Translations under genes and position numbers: made by a program | Shown here: positions 8,031 to 17,073 of the stretch, piece by piece | How the letters are laid out: each line of letters opens with the position of its first letter | How positions within the stretch are numbered: the first letter of the stretch is position 1 | From: Candidatus Thermoflexus japonica | Lineage (GTDB): Bacteria; Chloroflexota; Anaerolineae; Thermoflexales; Thermoflexaceae | Direction: 5' to 3' | NCBI GenBank assembly: GCA_002898735.1 | Contig: BEHY01000021.1 | Coordinates: 1 to 40,124, forward strand | DNA length: 40,124 bases | The notes under the pieces: model-generated | Databases searched by the model: none | Seen by the model: only the letters and a program-made list of their open reading frames with translations | What the model was told of the DNA's origin: nothing

Positions 8031-8238
8031 GGGGCGAATCGCTCCTTTCGCTTCCGGGGATCTTGCGCGCCACATACCTGGGCTCTTCCGCATGTCCGCT
8101 GGAGGGTCCTTCCCGGATCCTCCAGGATGCTAATAGAAAACCACAGATCGTCCGTCCGGTCAACGGTGGGTCCCTCCCCCTCTCCCGGAGGGGGTCCTGA
8201 CCTTGATCCCGGCGCCCCCTGTCCCCCCGGGGTCTGTT

Positions 8239-8244
8239 TATAAT
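8239..8244 (+). promoter_or_regulatory. Probable -10 element of the acetoacetyl-CoA synthetase promoter
   Basis: A consensus TATAAT sits 55 bases before the start codon at 8300, with TG two bases further upstream (TGTTTATAAT), close to an extended -10. No good -35 hexamer is found at 17 bases. A hairpin CCCCCTC/GAGGGGG (8176-8182 and 8188-8194) lies upstream. The divergent GH31 gene starts at 8030, so this 269-base intergenic space probably carries promoters for both directions. Confidence 0.5.
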
Positions 8245-8299
8245 GAAACTGAATCCGGGCTCATCGCTGGCCATGAATCCCATTCCGGAGGGGTTAGGG

Positions 8300-10273
8300 A
8301 TGAAGAAGCCGCTTTGGGTGCCTTCGGAGGAGCGGAAGCGCCAGGCGAACATGACCCGCTTCATCGAGTATGTGAACGCCCGGCACAACCGGAATTTCCA
8401 GACCTACTGGGACCTCTACCAGTGGTCCGTAGAGGACATCCCGGCGTTCTGGGCGACCGTGTGGGATTTCGTGGGGATCCGGGCCTCCCGGTCCTACACC
8501 CAGGTGGTGGATGATCTGACCCGGTTCCCGGGGGCGCGATGGTTCATCGGGGCGGAGCTGAACTTCGCGGAGAACCTTCTGCGGTATCGCGACGACCGCC
8601 TGGCCTTCGTGTTCCGCAACGAGCAGGGGCAGCGGCGGACGATGACCTACGCCGAGCTCCACGACATGGTGGCGCGCCTGGCCGCCTCGCTGCGCCGCAT
8701 CGGCGTCCAGCCCGGAGATCGGGTGGTGGCCTATATGCCGAACCTGATCGAGACCGCCATCGCCATGCTGGCCGCCACCAGCGTGGGCGCGGTATGGGCC
8801 TCCGTGGGCCTCGACCTCTCCGCTCCCGCGGCCCTGGACCGGCTGGGCCAGCTGGAGCCGAAGGTCCTCTTCACCGCCGATGGATACTTCTACAAGGGCC
8901 GGCGCTTCCTCACCCTGGAAAACGCCGCGGAGGTGGCGAGGAACATCCCGTCTCTGGAGAAAGTGGTGGTTGTCCCCTATGTGGATGAGGCGCCGGACAT
9001 CGCGGCCATCCCCCATGCCGTCCGGTGGGAGGAATTCCTGACGCCCGAGGGGGGCCTGTCCCTGTCCTTCGAGCAGCTCCCCTTCGAACATCCGGTTTAC
9101 ATCATGTTCTCCTCCGGGACCACCGGCAAGCCCAAGTGTATGGTGCAGAGCGCGGGCGGCGTGCTGATCAGTCATCTCCGCGAGCTGATCCTGCACACGG
9201 ATCTGAGGCGGGACGATGTGATCACTTACATCACCTCCCCCAGCTGGATGATGTGGAACTGGCTGCTCAGCTCCCTGGCGGTGGGGGCCACCATCGTCCT
9301 CTACGACGGGAACCCCAACCATCCGGACCCTTATCAGATGTGGCGGATCGTTGAGGAGGAGCGGATCACGATTTTCGGCTGCAGCGCCACCTACATCAAC
9401 ACCCTGCGCAACCAGGGGGTCTCGCCCGGGAAGGTCTGTGACCTCTCCTCCTTGCGGGAGATCTCCCAGACGGGCTCCCCGCTCTCCGCGGAGGGGTTCG
9501 AATATGTGTATCGGGAGATCAAGAGCGACCTGCATTTCAACTCGATTTCGGGAGGGACAGACATCAACGGCTGTTTCGCCGCCGGCAGCCCGACCCTGCC
9601 CGTTTACGCCGGGGAGGTGCAGGCGCCGGCTTTGGGGATGAAGATCAAGGCGTATGACGAGAAAGGGGATCCGGTCTACGACCAGCCCGGGGAGCTGGTC
9701 TGTGAGGCCCCCTCCCCCTCCATGCCGCTTTACTTCTGGAACGATCCCGACGGCCGGAAGTATCGGGAAGCCTACTTTGAGTTCTATCCAAACCGGAACG
9801 TCTGGCGCCATGGCGATTACATCATCATGCATCGCGACACGGGGGGCATCACCTTCCTGGGCCGCTCGGACGCGGTGCTGAAGCCCTCGGGGGTGCGCAT
9901 CGGCACGGCGGAAATCTACCGTCCTCTGGAATCCCTCCCGGAGATCGCCGACGCCCTGGCGGTGGGGCAGAACTGGAAGGGGGATCAACGGATCATCCTG
10001 TTCGTCAAGCTGGCCCCCGGATACGCCCTGACGGAGGAGCTGAAGGAGAAGATCCGCCGGACATTGCGGGAGAAGGCCTCGCCCCGCCATGTGCCCGCGA
10101 TCATCCTCGAGGCGCCGGATATCCCCTACACGCTCAACATGAAGAAGGTGGAGACCGCCGTCGCCAATATCATCAATGGACGGCCGGTGGCGAACCGGGA
10201 CGTGCTGATGAATCCCGAGTCCCTGGATTTCTATCAGCGCATCGCGCCCCTGTTGCAGCAGATGGAGGGCTGA
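8300..10273 (+). CDS. Acetoacetyl-CoA synthetase
   Basis: ANL-family ligase that activates acetoacetate to acetoacetyl-CoA through an acyl-AMP, linking ketone bodies or polyhydroxyalkanoate breakdown to thiolysis or polymer synthesis. 657 residues, the normal length for this enzyme and longer at the N-terminus than most ANL ligases. The N-terminal part has the family's early segment (RHNRNFQTYWDLYQWSVEDIPAFW). The AMP-binding core carries the P-loop FSSGTTGKPKCMVQ, and the C-terminal domain has the hinge FLGRSDAVLKPSGVRIGTAEIYR. The ATG at 8300 follows GGAGGGG at good spacing. It is the only clearly intact plus-strand gene in the window and is monocistronic, followed by a broken MFS gene. Acetyl- or propionyl-CoA synthetase are less likely because of the N-terminal segment and the local motifs. 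Confidence 0.92.
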   Translation: MKKPLWVPSEERKRQANMTRFIEYVNARHNRNFQTYWDLYQWSVEDIPAFWATVWDFVGIRASRSYTQVVDDLTRFPGARWFIGAELNFAENLLRYRDDRLAFVFRNEQGQRRTMTYAELHDMVARLAASLRRIGVQPGDRVVAYMPNLIETAIAMLAATSVGAVWASVGLDLSAPAALDRLGQLEPKVLFTADGYFYKGRRFLTLENAAEVARNIPSLEKVVVVPYVDEAPDIAAIPHAVRWEEFLTPEGGLSLSFEQLPFEHPVYIMFSSGTTGKPKCMVQSAGGVLISHLRELILHTDLRRDDVITYITSPSWMMWNWLLSSLAVGATIVLYDGNPNHPDPYQMWRIVEEERITIFGCSATYINTLRNQGVSPGKVCDLSSLREISQTGSPLSAEGFEYVYREIKSDLHFNSISGGTDINGCFAAGSPTLPVYAGEVQAPALGMKIKAYDEKGDPVYDQPGELVCEAPSPSMPLYFWNDPDGRKYREAYFEFYPNRNVWRHGDYIIMHRDTGGITFLGRSDAVLKPSGVRIGTAEIYRPLESLPEIADALAVGQNWKGDQRIILFVKLAPGYALTEELKEKIRRTLREKASPRHVPAIILEAPDIPYTLNMKKVETAVANIINGRPVANRDVLMNPESLDFYQRIAPLLQQMEG

Positions 10274-10316
10274 GCCCGGGAGCTGGAATCCCCGACCATC
10301 GCCCGAGATCCTGAGG

Positions 10317-11551
10317 ATGCCGCTCCGCTCGATCTTCCGCAGCGTTCAGGCGCTATCGGTTCCGTTGCCCGCTATCCCGCGGGCGGAAACGGCACAGGGG
10401 GAACCTGCCGACCGCCGTTCCCGCCCTCTCCGTCGGTTCTGGTGGGATGGCGTGCTGGCGCGCCTGTCGGATGCTTTCGTCGTGGACTATGTGCCGCTGT
10501 TCGCCCTGGCCCTGGGGGCCGGACCCCGGGAGATCGGGTGGATGAACGGCCTCGCCCAGCTGATCTATGCTGCTCTGCTGATCCCCGGGGCCCGGCTGGC
10601 GGAGCGCTGGGGCCGGCGCAAGGCCCTGGTGGTGATCGCGGTCGCCCTGGCCCGGGCGAACCTGATCCTCTGGGCCCTGCTGCCGTTCCTCCTGACCGGC
10701 CCGGCCGCCGTCGGGCTGGTGGTGCTCACCGGGGCCTTGCGGGCCGGGCTATGGGGGTTGGGGGCGCCGGCCTGGACCAGCCTGGCAGGCGAATGGGTGC
10801 CGCTTTCGCCATCGCCTGGGGGGTCGGGGCCCTCGGGCTGGCCGTGTTCGCCAGCATCCCGGAACCGCCCTCCGGGACCGTGCGGGGGAAGCGCCTCCCT
10901 CCATGGGGGGAGATCCGCCGGCATCCGGCGTTTTTCCATTACCTGGCCGCGGCGGGGGTGTGGAACTTCTCCGTCTTCCTGGCCGGCCCCTTCTTCAACG
11001 TTCACCTGGTCCGCAACCTGGGGGCAGACGCCCGCACGGTCGGCTTGCTCTCGATGGTATCGGCGCTGACCGCTCTGATCGGCCAGTGGGTCTTCGGGCG
11101 CTGGAGCGATCGCATCGGCGCCGCCCGGGGCATGTGGCGGGCGGGCATGTTCATCCCCCTGCTCCCCTGGGCGTGGCTTCTGGTGCGGTCGCCATGGCAT
11201 GTGATCCCGATCAACGTCCTCTCCGGCTTCCTGTGGGCCGGGTTCGAGCTGTGCAACCTGAACACGCTGTTGCTCCTCTCCCCGACGGAGATCCGCCCGC
11301 GTTATGCGGCGCTCTACAATCTGGTGGTGGGGATCTCCTCAGCGTTCGGGGCGGCCATCGGCGGTTGGATCGCCATGGCCTGGGGGTTCTATCCGCTGTT
11401 CGCCCTGTCGGGATTCGGACGAGCCATGGCCATCGGCGTCTATCGCTGGAAGGTTCTCCGCCATCTCGCGGAAGAAGACCCCCGAGGCCAGCGGGTCCAG
11501 GAGAGGACAGGTCGAAGCTCCTCCCCTCCGGGCGAGGAGATGGATCGGTAA
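10317..11551 (+). pseudogene. MFS transporter broken by a frameshift and internal loss
   Basis: The first frame (10317 to about 10800) encodes membrane helices 1-4 of a major facilitator, including the cytoplasmic loop-2 motif around GARLAERWGRRK. After SLAGEWVP the homology leaves that frame and resumes in another at AAFAIAWGVGALGLAVF, continuing to the stop at 11551 through helices 6-12. The loop after helix 4, normally PxxRGRxxGxR, and helix 5 are absent at the junction. The lesion is therefore not a single-base slip but a deletion of an estimated 40-70 codons with a phase change. The upstream part ends in an unrelated tail at 11069. A functional transporter is unlikely. Substrate unknown. 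Confidence 0.75.
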
Positions 11552-11557
11552 ACCCAG

Positions 11558-11850
11558 GAAGGGCTCCATCCCGATCGTGGGCGATCCGGATGTCCGCGGA
11601 GATCCCGGGCATCCGCCCCCTGGCGCTCTCCCGGGAGACTCGCGGATGCCTGGATGAGGATCGAGGGTTCCGCCATCGGGTGCGCCATGGTTATGCCTTC
11701 CGCCTGAGGCCGGGGCGGCTACAGGAGCGGGCGGAGGGCGTGGAGCCCTGTCTCGAGCCCCTGCAACAGGATCTGGAGCAGTTCGTGGGTTTCCCGCGCG
11801 ATCCCTACCCTTCCCGCAGCCCGGTGAGGGCGATGCCCCGGGTGAAGTAG
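11558..11850 (+). pseudogene. C-terminal remnant of a HepT-like (HEPN RNase) toxin
   Basis: The peptide from the ATG at 11590 starts MSAEIPGIRPLALSRETRGC, then continues LDEDRGFRHRVRHGYAFRLRP and LEPLQQDLEQFVGF. This matches the C-terminal half of HepT-like HEPN proteins of Chloroflexota and cyanobacteria as I recall them (EIPGVRP...LDEYRGFRHVVRHVYAF...DLEQF). The HEPN catalytic motif Rx4HxY is present (RHRVRHGY). The N-terminal helices are missing and the last part drifts into non-homologous sequence that runs over the 3' end of the convergent permease gene. No MNT nucleotidyltransferase antitoxin is beside it, so this is a fragment of a lost toxin-antitoxin pair. No ribosome-binding site precedes the ATG. 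Confidence 0.6.
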
Positions 11851-12692
11851 CCCTGGAACAGGAAGAACAGCAGCAGGATCGGCACGCTGTTGAACATCGA
11901 GCCGGCCAGCACCACGGAGTAAACCGTGTAGTATTCCCCTTTAAACCAGCTCAGGCCCAGGGGCAGCGTGAATTTCTCCGGGGAGTTGAGCACGATCAGG
12001 GGCCACATGAAGGCGTTCCACTCCCCCTGGAAGGTGAAGAGGGCCAGCGTCAGCAGGGCCGGCCGGCTGATGGGCAGGACGATGCGGAAGAAGATCGTGA
12101 ACCACCCGGCCCCGTCGATCATCGCGGCCTCCTCCAGCTCCCGGGGGAGGTTCCTGTAGAACTGGGTCATCATGAACACCCCGAAGGCCCCGGCGATCCC
12201 CGGCACGATCAGCGCCATCAGGCTGTCCAGGAGCTTCATCTGGCGGACGATCAGGAAGTTCGGGATCAGGGTGACCTGGCCCGGGATCATCATGGTGACC
12301 AGCATGGCCCAGAAGAGGAGGTCCCGCCCCGGGAAGCGCAACCGGGCGAAGGCGTAGCCGCCCATAGCGCAGAAGAGGGTGCGGACCACCGCCAGCAGCC
12401 CAGCCACGAAGGCGCTGTTGAGCATCCAGCGGGGGAAGAGATGCCGGAACTCGGTGACCACCTTCAGATAGTTCTCCAGGGTGAAGGGGATGGGCAGGAA
12501 GAACGGGGGCTCGTAGAGATGCGTGAGGGGCTTGAGGGAGAAGACCACGGTCAGGAAGAAGGGCGTGACGGCGATGATGGACCATCCGATCAGCACCCCG
12601 TAGAAAAGCGGTTTCTTGATCCGATCCCACCAGGCGAACTCATCCCGGTAGCGAACGACGGGCTTGGCAGGCGCCATCGCTTCCACAGCCAT
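11805..12692 (-). CDS. Carbohydrate ABC transporter permease, MalG/LacG type
   Basis: Second inner-membrane permease of a CUT1-type sugar importer, 295 residues with six predicted membrane segments (first at about 30-52). The cytoplasmic EAA loop that docks the ATPase is visible: EEAAMIDGAGWFTIFFRIVLP. It starts one base after the stop of the upstream permease gene, with GGAGG in that gene's last codons, so the two are translated together. It is the last gene of the lacI-GH65-like-binding protein-permease set. No ATPase gene is in this set; such importers commonly share a multi-sugar ATPase (MsmK/UgpC type) encoded elsewhere. Its 3' end meets the remains of the plus-strand HepT-like fragment. 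Confidence 0.93.
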   Translation of the reverse strand: MAVEAMAPAKPVVRYRDEFAWWDRIKKPLFYGVLIGWSIIAVTPFFLTVVFSLKPLTHLYEPPFFLPIPFTLENYLKVVTEFRHLFPRWMLNSAFVAGLLAVVRTLFCAMGGYAFARLRFPGRDLLFWAMLVTMMIPGQVTLIPNFLIVRQMKLLDSLMALIVPGIAGAFGVFMMTQFYRNLPRELEEAAMIDGAGWFTIFFRIVLPISRPALLTLALFTFQGEWNAFMWPLIVLNSPEKFTLPLGLSWFKGEYYTVYSVVLAGSMFNSVPILLLFFLFQGYFTRGIALTGLREG

Positions 12693-12693
12693 C

Positions 12694-13569
12694 TCACACC
12701 TCCCCCGGGCGCTCGATCAGGCGGCGCTGGATCACGGTCACGATCAGGATCATCCCGGCCAGCACGAAGGCCACGGCCGAGGCCCGCCCCATGAAGGGTG
12801 TGGTGCTCTGGAAGGCCCACTTGTAGATCAGGTAGGCGATGGTGGTGGTGGAATCCAGCGGCCCCCCCGCGGTCATCACGTAGATCTGATCGAACACCTG
12901 GAAGCAGCCGATGACCCCCATGGTGACGACGAAGAAGATCACCGGCCGCAGCAGGGGGATGGTGATGTGGCGGAGCATCTGCCAGCGGTTGGCCCCGTCG
13001 ATCATCGCCGCCTCATAGTAGGTGACCGGGATGTCCTGAAGGCCCGCTAGGAAGATCACCATCATGGTCCCTGTGGTGGCCCAGATGTTCACGATCATGA
13101 TGGTCGGCAGGGCGAAGGTCGGGCTGGTCAGCCAGTCGATGGAAAGGCCCAGGAGCTGATTGATCACCCCTGTCTTTTTGAACAGCCACAGGAAGATCAG
13201 GCTGATCACCACTGAGGAGGTCACCGAGGGGACGTAAAAGAGGGTGCGGAAGAACCGGCGGAACTTGATCTCCTGATCCAGGGCGAAAGCCAGCAGCAGG
13301 CTGATGACGGTCTGAACCGGGACCACCACCGCGACATACTTCAAGGTGTTCGGAACGGCCTTCTGGAGGAAGAGGTTGTCCCGGAGCAGATAAAGATAAT
13401 TCCCCAGCCCGACCCAGCGGGGTGGGCTGAACAGGTCGAAGTAGGTGAAGGAGAGATAGAGGGCGTAAGCGATGGCGAAGACGTTGAAGACCAGGAAGAC
13501 GAAGAGGTAAGGCGAGAGCAGGACGTAAGCGGCGATCCACTCCCCGAGCTGGCGGCGCCGGATCCGCAT
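12694..13569 (-). CDS. Carbohydrate ABC transporter permease, MalF/UgpA type
   Basis: First permease of the CUT1-type importer, 291 residues. The N-terminal cytoplasmic arm is followed by a long first membrane helix (AAYVLLSPYLFVFLVFNVFA), and the EAA loop reads YEAAMIDGANRWQMLRHITIP. It pairs with the MalG-type permease directly downstream. The gene is separated from the binding-protein gene by 63 bases containing a perfect 26-base palindrome, a typical arrangement for lowering permease expression relative to the binding protein. It has no long periplasmic loop of the E. coli MalF kind. Substrate unknown; a di- or oligosaccharide is likely given the neighbouring glycosidase. Confidence 0.93.
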   Translation of the reverse strand: MRIRRRQLGEWIAAYVLLSPYLFVFLVFNVFAIAYALYLSFTYFDLFSPPRWVGLGNYLYLLRDNLFLQKAVPNTLKYVAVVVPVQTVISLLLAFALDQEIKFRRFFRTLFYVPSVTSSVVISLIFLWLFKKTGVINQLLGLSIDWLTSPTFALPTIMIVNIWATTGTMMVIFLAGLQDIPVTYYEAAMIDGANRWQMLRHITIPLLRPVIFFVVTMGVIGCFQVFDQIYVMTAGGPLDSTTTIAYLIYKWAFQSTTPFMGRASAVAFVLAGMILIVTVIQRRLIERPGEV

Positions 13570-13594
13570 CGCGATCCCTCCTCCCGGACGAATG

Positions 13595-13620
13595 GGGGGC
13601 GGGCCGGCCGGCCCGCCCCC
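13595..13620. other. Perfect 26-bp GC palindrome between binding-protein and permease genes
   Basis: The sequence GGGGGCGGGCCGG is followed directly by its reverse complement, giving a 13-bp perfect inverted repeat with no spacer, made only of G and C. It begins 12 bases downstream of the binding-protein stop and ends 25 bases before the first permease. In the mRNA it would fold into a very stable hairpin that could protect the upstream message or cause partial termination. No T-run follows. Confidence 0.7.
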
Positions 13621-13632
13621 GCGTGGAACCGA

Positions 13633-14937
13633 TCACTGCTGCTCCTTGAGGGCTTTGCGGACTTCCTCGGCGGCCTGCTTGAAGCTGGCCCCCACATCCT
13701 GGCCCTCGAGGTAGATCCGCTCCAGGGCCTTGCCCATCTGCTCGTTCACCACGTCGCCCCGCAGGCCCCACATGAAGGGCGTGCCGAACTCCGCGCCCTT
13801 GAAGATGACCAGGGATTCGGGGTGGGTCTTGAAGTATTCATGCTCCGTGAGCTTGGCGCGGGACGGCAGGGCGAACCCGGTGGAGAGCACCACCGTCTGG
13901 CTCTCCTCGCTGGTCAGGCACTCGATGGTCTTCCAGGCGGCCTCCGGGTTCTTGCTGTTCTTGGAGATCACGTAGGCCACGGTGAAGATCAGGTTTCCGC
14001 GACCCTTGGGGCCTTTCGGCGGGAAGGTGGCGCCCCATTTGAGGTTCGGGAACTGCTCCCGCAGGTAGGGGATCAACCACCCACCCTCAAAGACCATCGC
14101 CAGCTTCCCCTGGCCGAAGCCCGTGCCCTGCCAGTCCACCCCCACGTCGGCCGGGATCGCCCCGATCTTCTCCGCCCGGAAGGACGTGTAGAACTTCGCC
14201 GCCTCGATCACCTCCGGGCTGTCCAGCAGCGTGTCCTTGAAATCCGGCGTCATGATGCGCCCGCCGTTCTGGAAGACGAAGATCGGGAAGCGGCCGGGGT
14301 CGGCCGGGACGCCCAGGCCGTAGATGCCCTTCGCGGGATCCGAGAGCTTGCGGGCGGCGTTCTTCAGATCGTCCCATGTCCAGTTCTCGTTCGGCTCCGG
14401 GATCCCAGCCTGGGCGAAGAGATCCTTGTTGTAGAACAGGGCCAGGGTGTTGAAGTCCTTGGGGATGCCGTAGACCTTGCCGTCCGGCCCGGTGAAGGCA
14501 TCGATCAGGGTCTTGATGAAGTCCTCCTTCTTCACCCCGGACTTCGCCATATAGTCATCCAGGGGCACCAGGACGCCCTTGGAGACGAAGAAGGGGAACT
14601 GGAAGATGTCCATATAGTAGATATCGGGCTCCTCGCCGGAGGCGACCAGCGTCTTGATCTTGGCCCAGTAGTCCCCGGTGATCGGCTCGTATTTGACCAC
14701 GACATCCGGGTTCTTCAGGGAGCATCGATACAGCAGAGACTCCAGCAGGGCCGTCTCCTGCGGGTTGGCCGCCCAGCCGGAGAGCCGCACGGTGGCTTTG
14801 GGCTTCTCCACCTCCCGGGTAACCTCCACCCGGGTTACCACCACCTCCCGGGTGACGGCGGGGGTGGGCGTGGCCGCCGGTGCGCAGGCCGTCATCGCCA
14901 GAGCGAGAACCGCGAGCAGGAGCAGGAACCTTTTCAT
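13633..14937 (-). CDS. Extracellular sugar-binding lipoprotein of the ABC importer
   Basis: Captures the substrate outside the cell and delivers it to the permeases. 434 residues with a lipoprotein signal peptide (KRFLLLLAVLALAMTAC, lipobox LAMTAC, lipidated C18), a Thr/Val/Pro-rich linker, then an SBP_bac_1 fold (KIKTLVASGEEPDIYYMDIF; YGIPKDFNTLALFYNKDLFAQAG; GKLAMVFEGGWLIPYL). Strong AAAGGAGG precedes the ATG. It lies 12 bases after the glycosidase gene and before the two permeases. The substrate is not evident from sequence. Confidence 0.94.
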   Translation of the reverse strand: MKRFLLLLAVLALAMTACAPAATPTPAVTREVVVTRVEVTREVEKPKATVRLSGWAANPQETALLESLLYRCSLKNPDVVVKYEPITGDYWAKIKTLVASGEEPDIYYMDIFQFPFFVSKGVLVPLDDYMAKSGVKKEDFIKTLIDAFTGPDGKVYGIPKDFNTLALFYNKDLFAQAGIPEPNENWTWDDLKNAARKLSDPAKGIYGLGVPADPGRFPIFVFQNGGRIMTPDFKDTLLDSPEVIEAAKFYTSFRAEKIGAIPADVGVDWQGTGFGQGKLAMVFEGGWLIPYLREQFPNLKWGATFPPKGPKGRGNLIFTVAYVISKNSKNPEAAWKTIECLTSEESQTVVLSTGFALPSRAKLTEHEYFKTHPESLVIFKGAEFGTPFMWGLRGDVVNEQMGKALERIYLEGQDVGASFKQAAEEVRKALKEQQ

Positions 14938-14949
14938 GGCAGCCTCCTT

Positions 14950-17061
14950 TCAGAATAAAGAGGTTTGGATCCGTCGCACCTCGCCCGGCGCGACGGTGAA
15001 CTCCCCTTCCATGGGGCCGATCCGCAACCGTATGGAGATGGGCTCCCCGGTTGGATTGCGCAACAGCACCTCCATATGATTCCGCCGGCGATCCCATTCC
15101 CCGGAAAGAAGCAGGCCGTGGGCGCGCCAGCTCTCCCATGCACCGCTCTCCCAGGCCGCCGGCAGGCTCGTCCCGATCCGGATCCCATCCTCCTGGCTCT
15201 GGACCACCAGGTGATGCAGGGCGGTGCACAGGGCCCCGTGGGCCGTCCCGAAATACTGCATGTTCCATCGCCCTTCTTCATCCACGGTCTCCGCGATCCC
15301 GCCGTGTATGGAGAAGGCGGGGCGGATCTCCCGCAACGTTTGCCATGCGCCTTCCCCATCGCCCTGCCAGGCCTGAATGGTGGCCAGCACCGCAGCGGCC
15401 CAGGGGAACCCCCACTCGCTGTTGCCGTGGCCCACCATGCGTCCGGCATATCGCTCCCGGTAAGCCCGAACCGTCCGGATCGCCCGCGGATCTTCCGGAG
15501 GGATCACTTCCATCGGATAGATGGGGGCCAGGCTGCTGACGTTGAGGTGATCCTCCCCCTCCGAGGCCTGGAAATAGCGGCCGTTGTAAAGGCGATCCAG
15601 GGTGCGGCGCAACCCGACGGCGACCCGGGCGCTCCGCTCGACCCGCCCATCCTCCCGGCCCAGCAGACGGGCGGCCCGAATATACCGTTCCAGCAACCGG
15701 ATGGTTCCGGCGAGGGTGATCCCTTCGTTGCGCACCCGCACCGGCCGCTCATCCACTCCGACCATGGGGCGGATCTCGAAGCCGCGCGGCGTCTCCTCCA
15801 CCACCGCGTGCAGGAAGAAGACCGCCAGTCCTTCCAGCAGCGGGAGAACCTGCTCCAGGATCCGGCGATCCCGGGTGAAGGCGTATTGCTGGAACAGCAT
15901 GTTGGCGTAGGCCGCGTTATTGTGGACCTGCTCCTTCTGGTGCACCCAGATCCCATAGGCCGGCTCGCCCCGATGGGTGAGCTCCCAGTCCCATTTCAGG
16001 CCAGGGGCGCCGAAATCCTCTCGGGCATGGCGCTCCGCCGCCTCCCGGGTTCGCAGGAAGAAGCTGATGGCGGCTTCCCCCTCCGCCACGTGGTTGGCCT
16101 CCAGGAGCGCCCGGTGGATGAAATAGGCGTCCCAGAACAGGTGGGAAGACCAGGTCAGCCGCAGGTTGCCGACCGGAAGCCCGCCTGAGACCGGGTTCTG
16201 GATGGCCTTGAACAGATACCGGCTGGTCCGGTAGACCCGATCGAAGGTCGGATCCGGGAGCTCAAAGCGCGAGGCGGCGAAGTAAGCCCGCCAGAACGCC
16301 CGGGTGCGCGCATGAAGCGCCTCCGGCCCCTCGGCCATGGCCCTGGGGATGACCCCGGTGTCCAGGGGGCCTGCATAGTCATCGACGATGGCGAAGTAGT
16401 GGGTGAAGGTGGCCCCCTCCCCTTCCAGCCACCAGACCTTCCCCTCGCGGCCCCAGCGCCGGGCCTCGACCAGCGCCACCTCGATAAAACCCTGGTAAGG
16501 GCCCAGCCGGTAGAAAGCCGCCGGACGTCCGTCCAGGAACGTCAGGGCATCGAAAGGATCCGTCTCATGGCCCTCCTCCTGCCATACGCCCGGCGCAGCC
16601 CGGACCCGCAGGCGAACCGGCCGGTTGAACCGGTAACGGATCACCAGGAGGGGACGGTCTGGGCAGAGAAACGTGGTCACCTCCGCCCGGGCCACCCCCC
16701 AATCCACTGTGGTGTAAACCGTCCCTTCCTCCGGGACAAAGGTCTGGGTGAACCCCTGAACCTGTCCCGCCTGGCCCTCCACGTCCACCTCATAAGCGGT
16801 GTAGCCCAGCGGGGCCAGTTCCGCCCAGGGCTTCCCGGTCTTCGGCAAGGCCTCCGCGAAGGGCGGATGGCGCGGGGGGACCACATCCACCAGGCGGTCC
16901 TCCGGATAGTAGCGGTCGGACTTATACCACTGACAGCGATCCAGATAGGGGTGCCAGCCGTTGGGCGGGCGGTCCGGCACCATCGCCCCGGTATAGCCGA
17001 TCAGCACCCCGTCATGCCCGTTCCCCAGAAACGCGTGATAGTAATCCCGAGGCAGCTGCAT
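14950..17061 (-). CDS. GH65-like (alpha/alpha)6-barrel glycosidase or phosphorylase
   Basis: 703 residues, no signal peptide. The first ~270 residues form a beta-sandwich of the kind found before six-hairpin glycosidase barrels (FLGNGHDGVLIGYTGAMVPDR, then repeated beta strands). The barrel contains SSHLFWDAYFIHRALLEAN (W310-D311), comparable to the FWDTE segment of GH65, and HNNAAYANMLFQQYAF. VGVDER (436-440) sits where GH65 enzymes have the catalytic GPDEYH glutamate, which would make E438 the candidate acid. The match to GH65 is partial, and GH95- or GH63-like relatives are possible; whether it hydrolyses or phosphorolyses its substrate cannot be told. Transcribed after lacI and before the sugar-binding protein, it presumably degrades the imported oligosaccharide in the cytoplasm. 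GGAG precedes the ATG. Confidence 0.75.
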   Translation of the reverse strand: MQLPRDYYHAFLGNGHDGVLIGYTGAMVPDRPPNGWHPYLDRCQWYKSDRYYPEDRLVDVVPPRHPPFAEALPKTGKPWAELAPLGYTAYEVDVEGQAGQVQGFTQTFVPEEGTVYTTVDWGVARAEVTTFLCPDRPLLVIRYRFNRPVRLRVRAAPGVWQEEGHETDPFDALTFLDGRPAAFYRLGPYQGFIEVALVEARRWGREGKVWWLEGEGATFTHYFAIVDDYAGPLDTGVIPRAMAEGPEALHARTRAFWRAYFAASRFELPDPTFDRVYRTSRYLFKAIQNPVSGGLPVGNLRLTWSSHLFWDAYFIHRALLEANHVAEGEAAISFFLRTREAAERHAREDFGAPGLKWDWELTHRGEPAYGIWVHQKEQVHNNAAYANMLFQQYAFTRDRRILEQVLPLLEGLAVFFLHAVVEETPRGFEIRPMVGVDERPVRVRNEGITLAGTIRLLERYIRAARLLGREDGRVERSARVAVGLRRTLDRLYNGRYFQASEGEDHLNVSSLAPIYPMEVIPPEDPRAIRTVRAYRERYAGRMVGHGNSEWGFPWAAAVLATIQAWQGDGEGAWQTLREIRPAFSIHGGIAETVDEEGRWNMQYFGTAHGALCTALHHLVVQSQEDGIRIGTSLPAAWESGAWESWRAHGLLLSGEWDRRRNHMEVLLRNPTGEPISIRLRIGPMEGEFTVAPGEVRRIQTSLF

Positions 17062-17073
17062 CGATGACTCCGT

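Noticed and set aside
10903-11550. Plus-strand frame running through the MFS gene as a gene of its own
   Set aside because: Only its last part (after 11558) matches a family (HepT-like); the rest is an out-of-frame shadow of the MFS reading frame.
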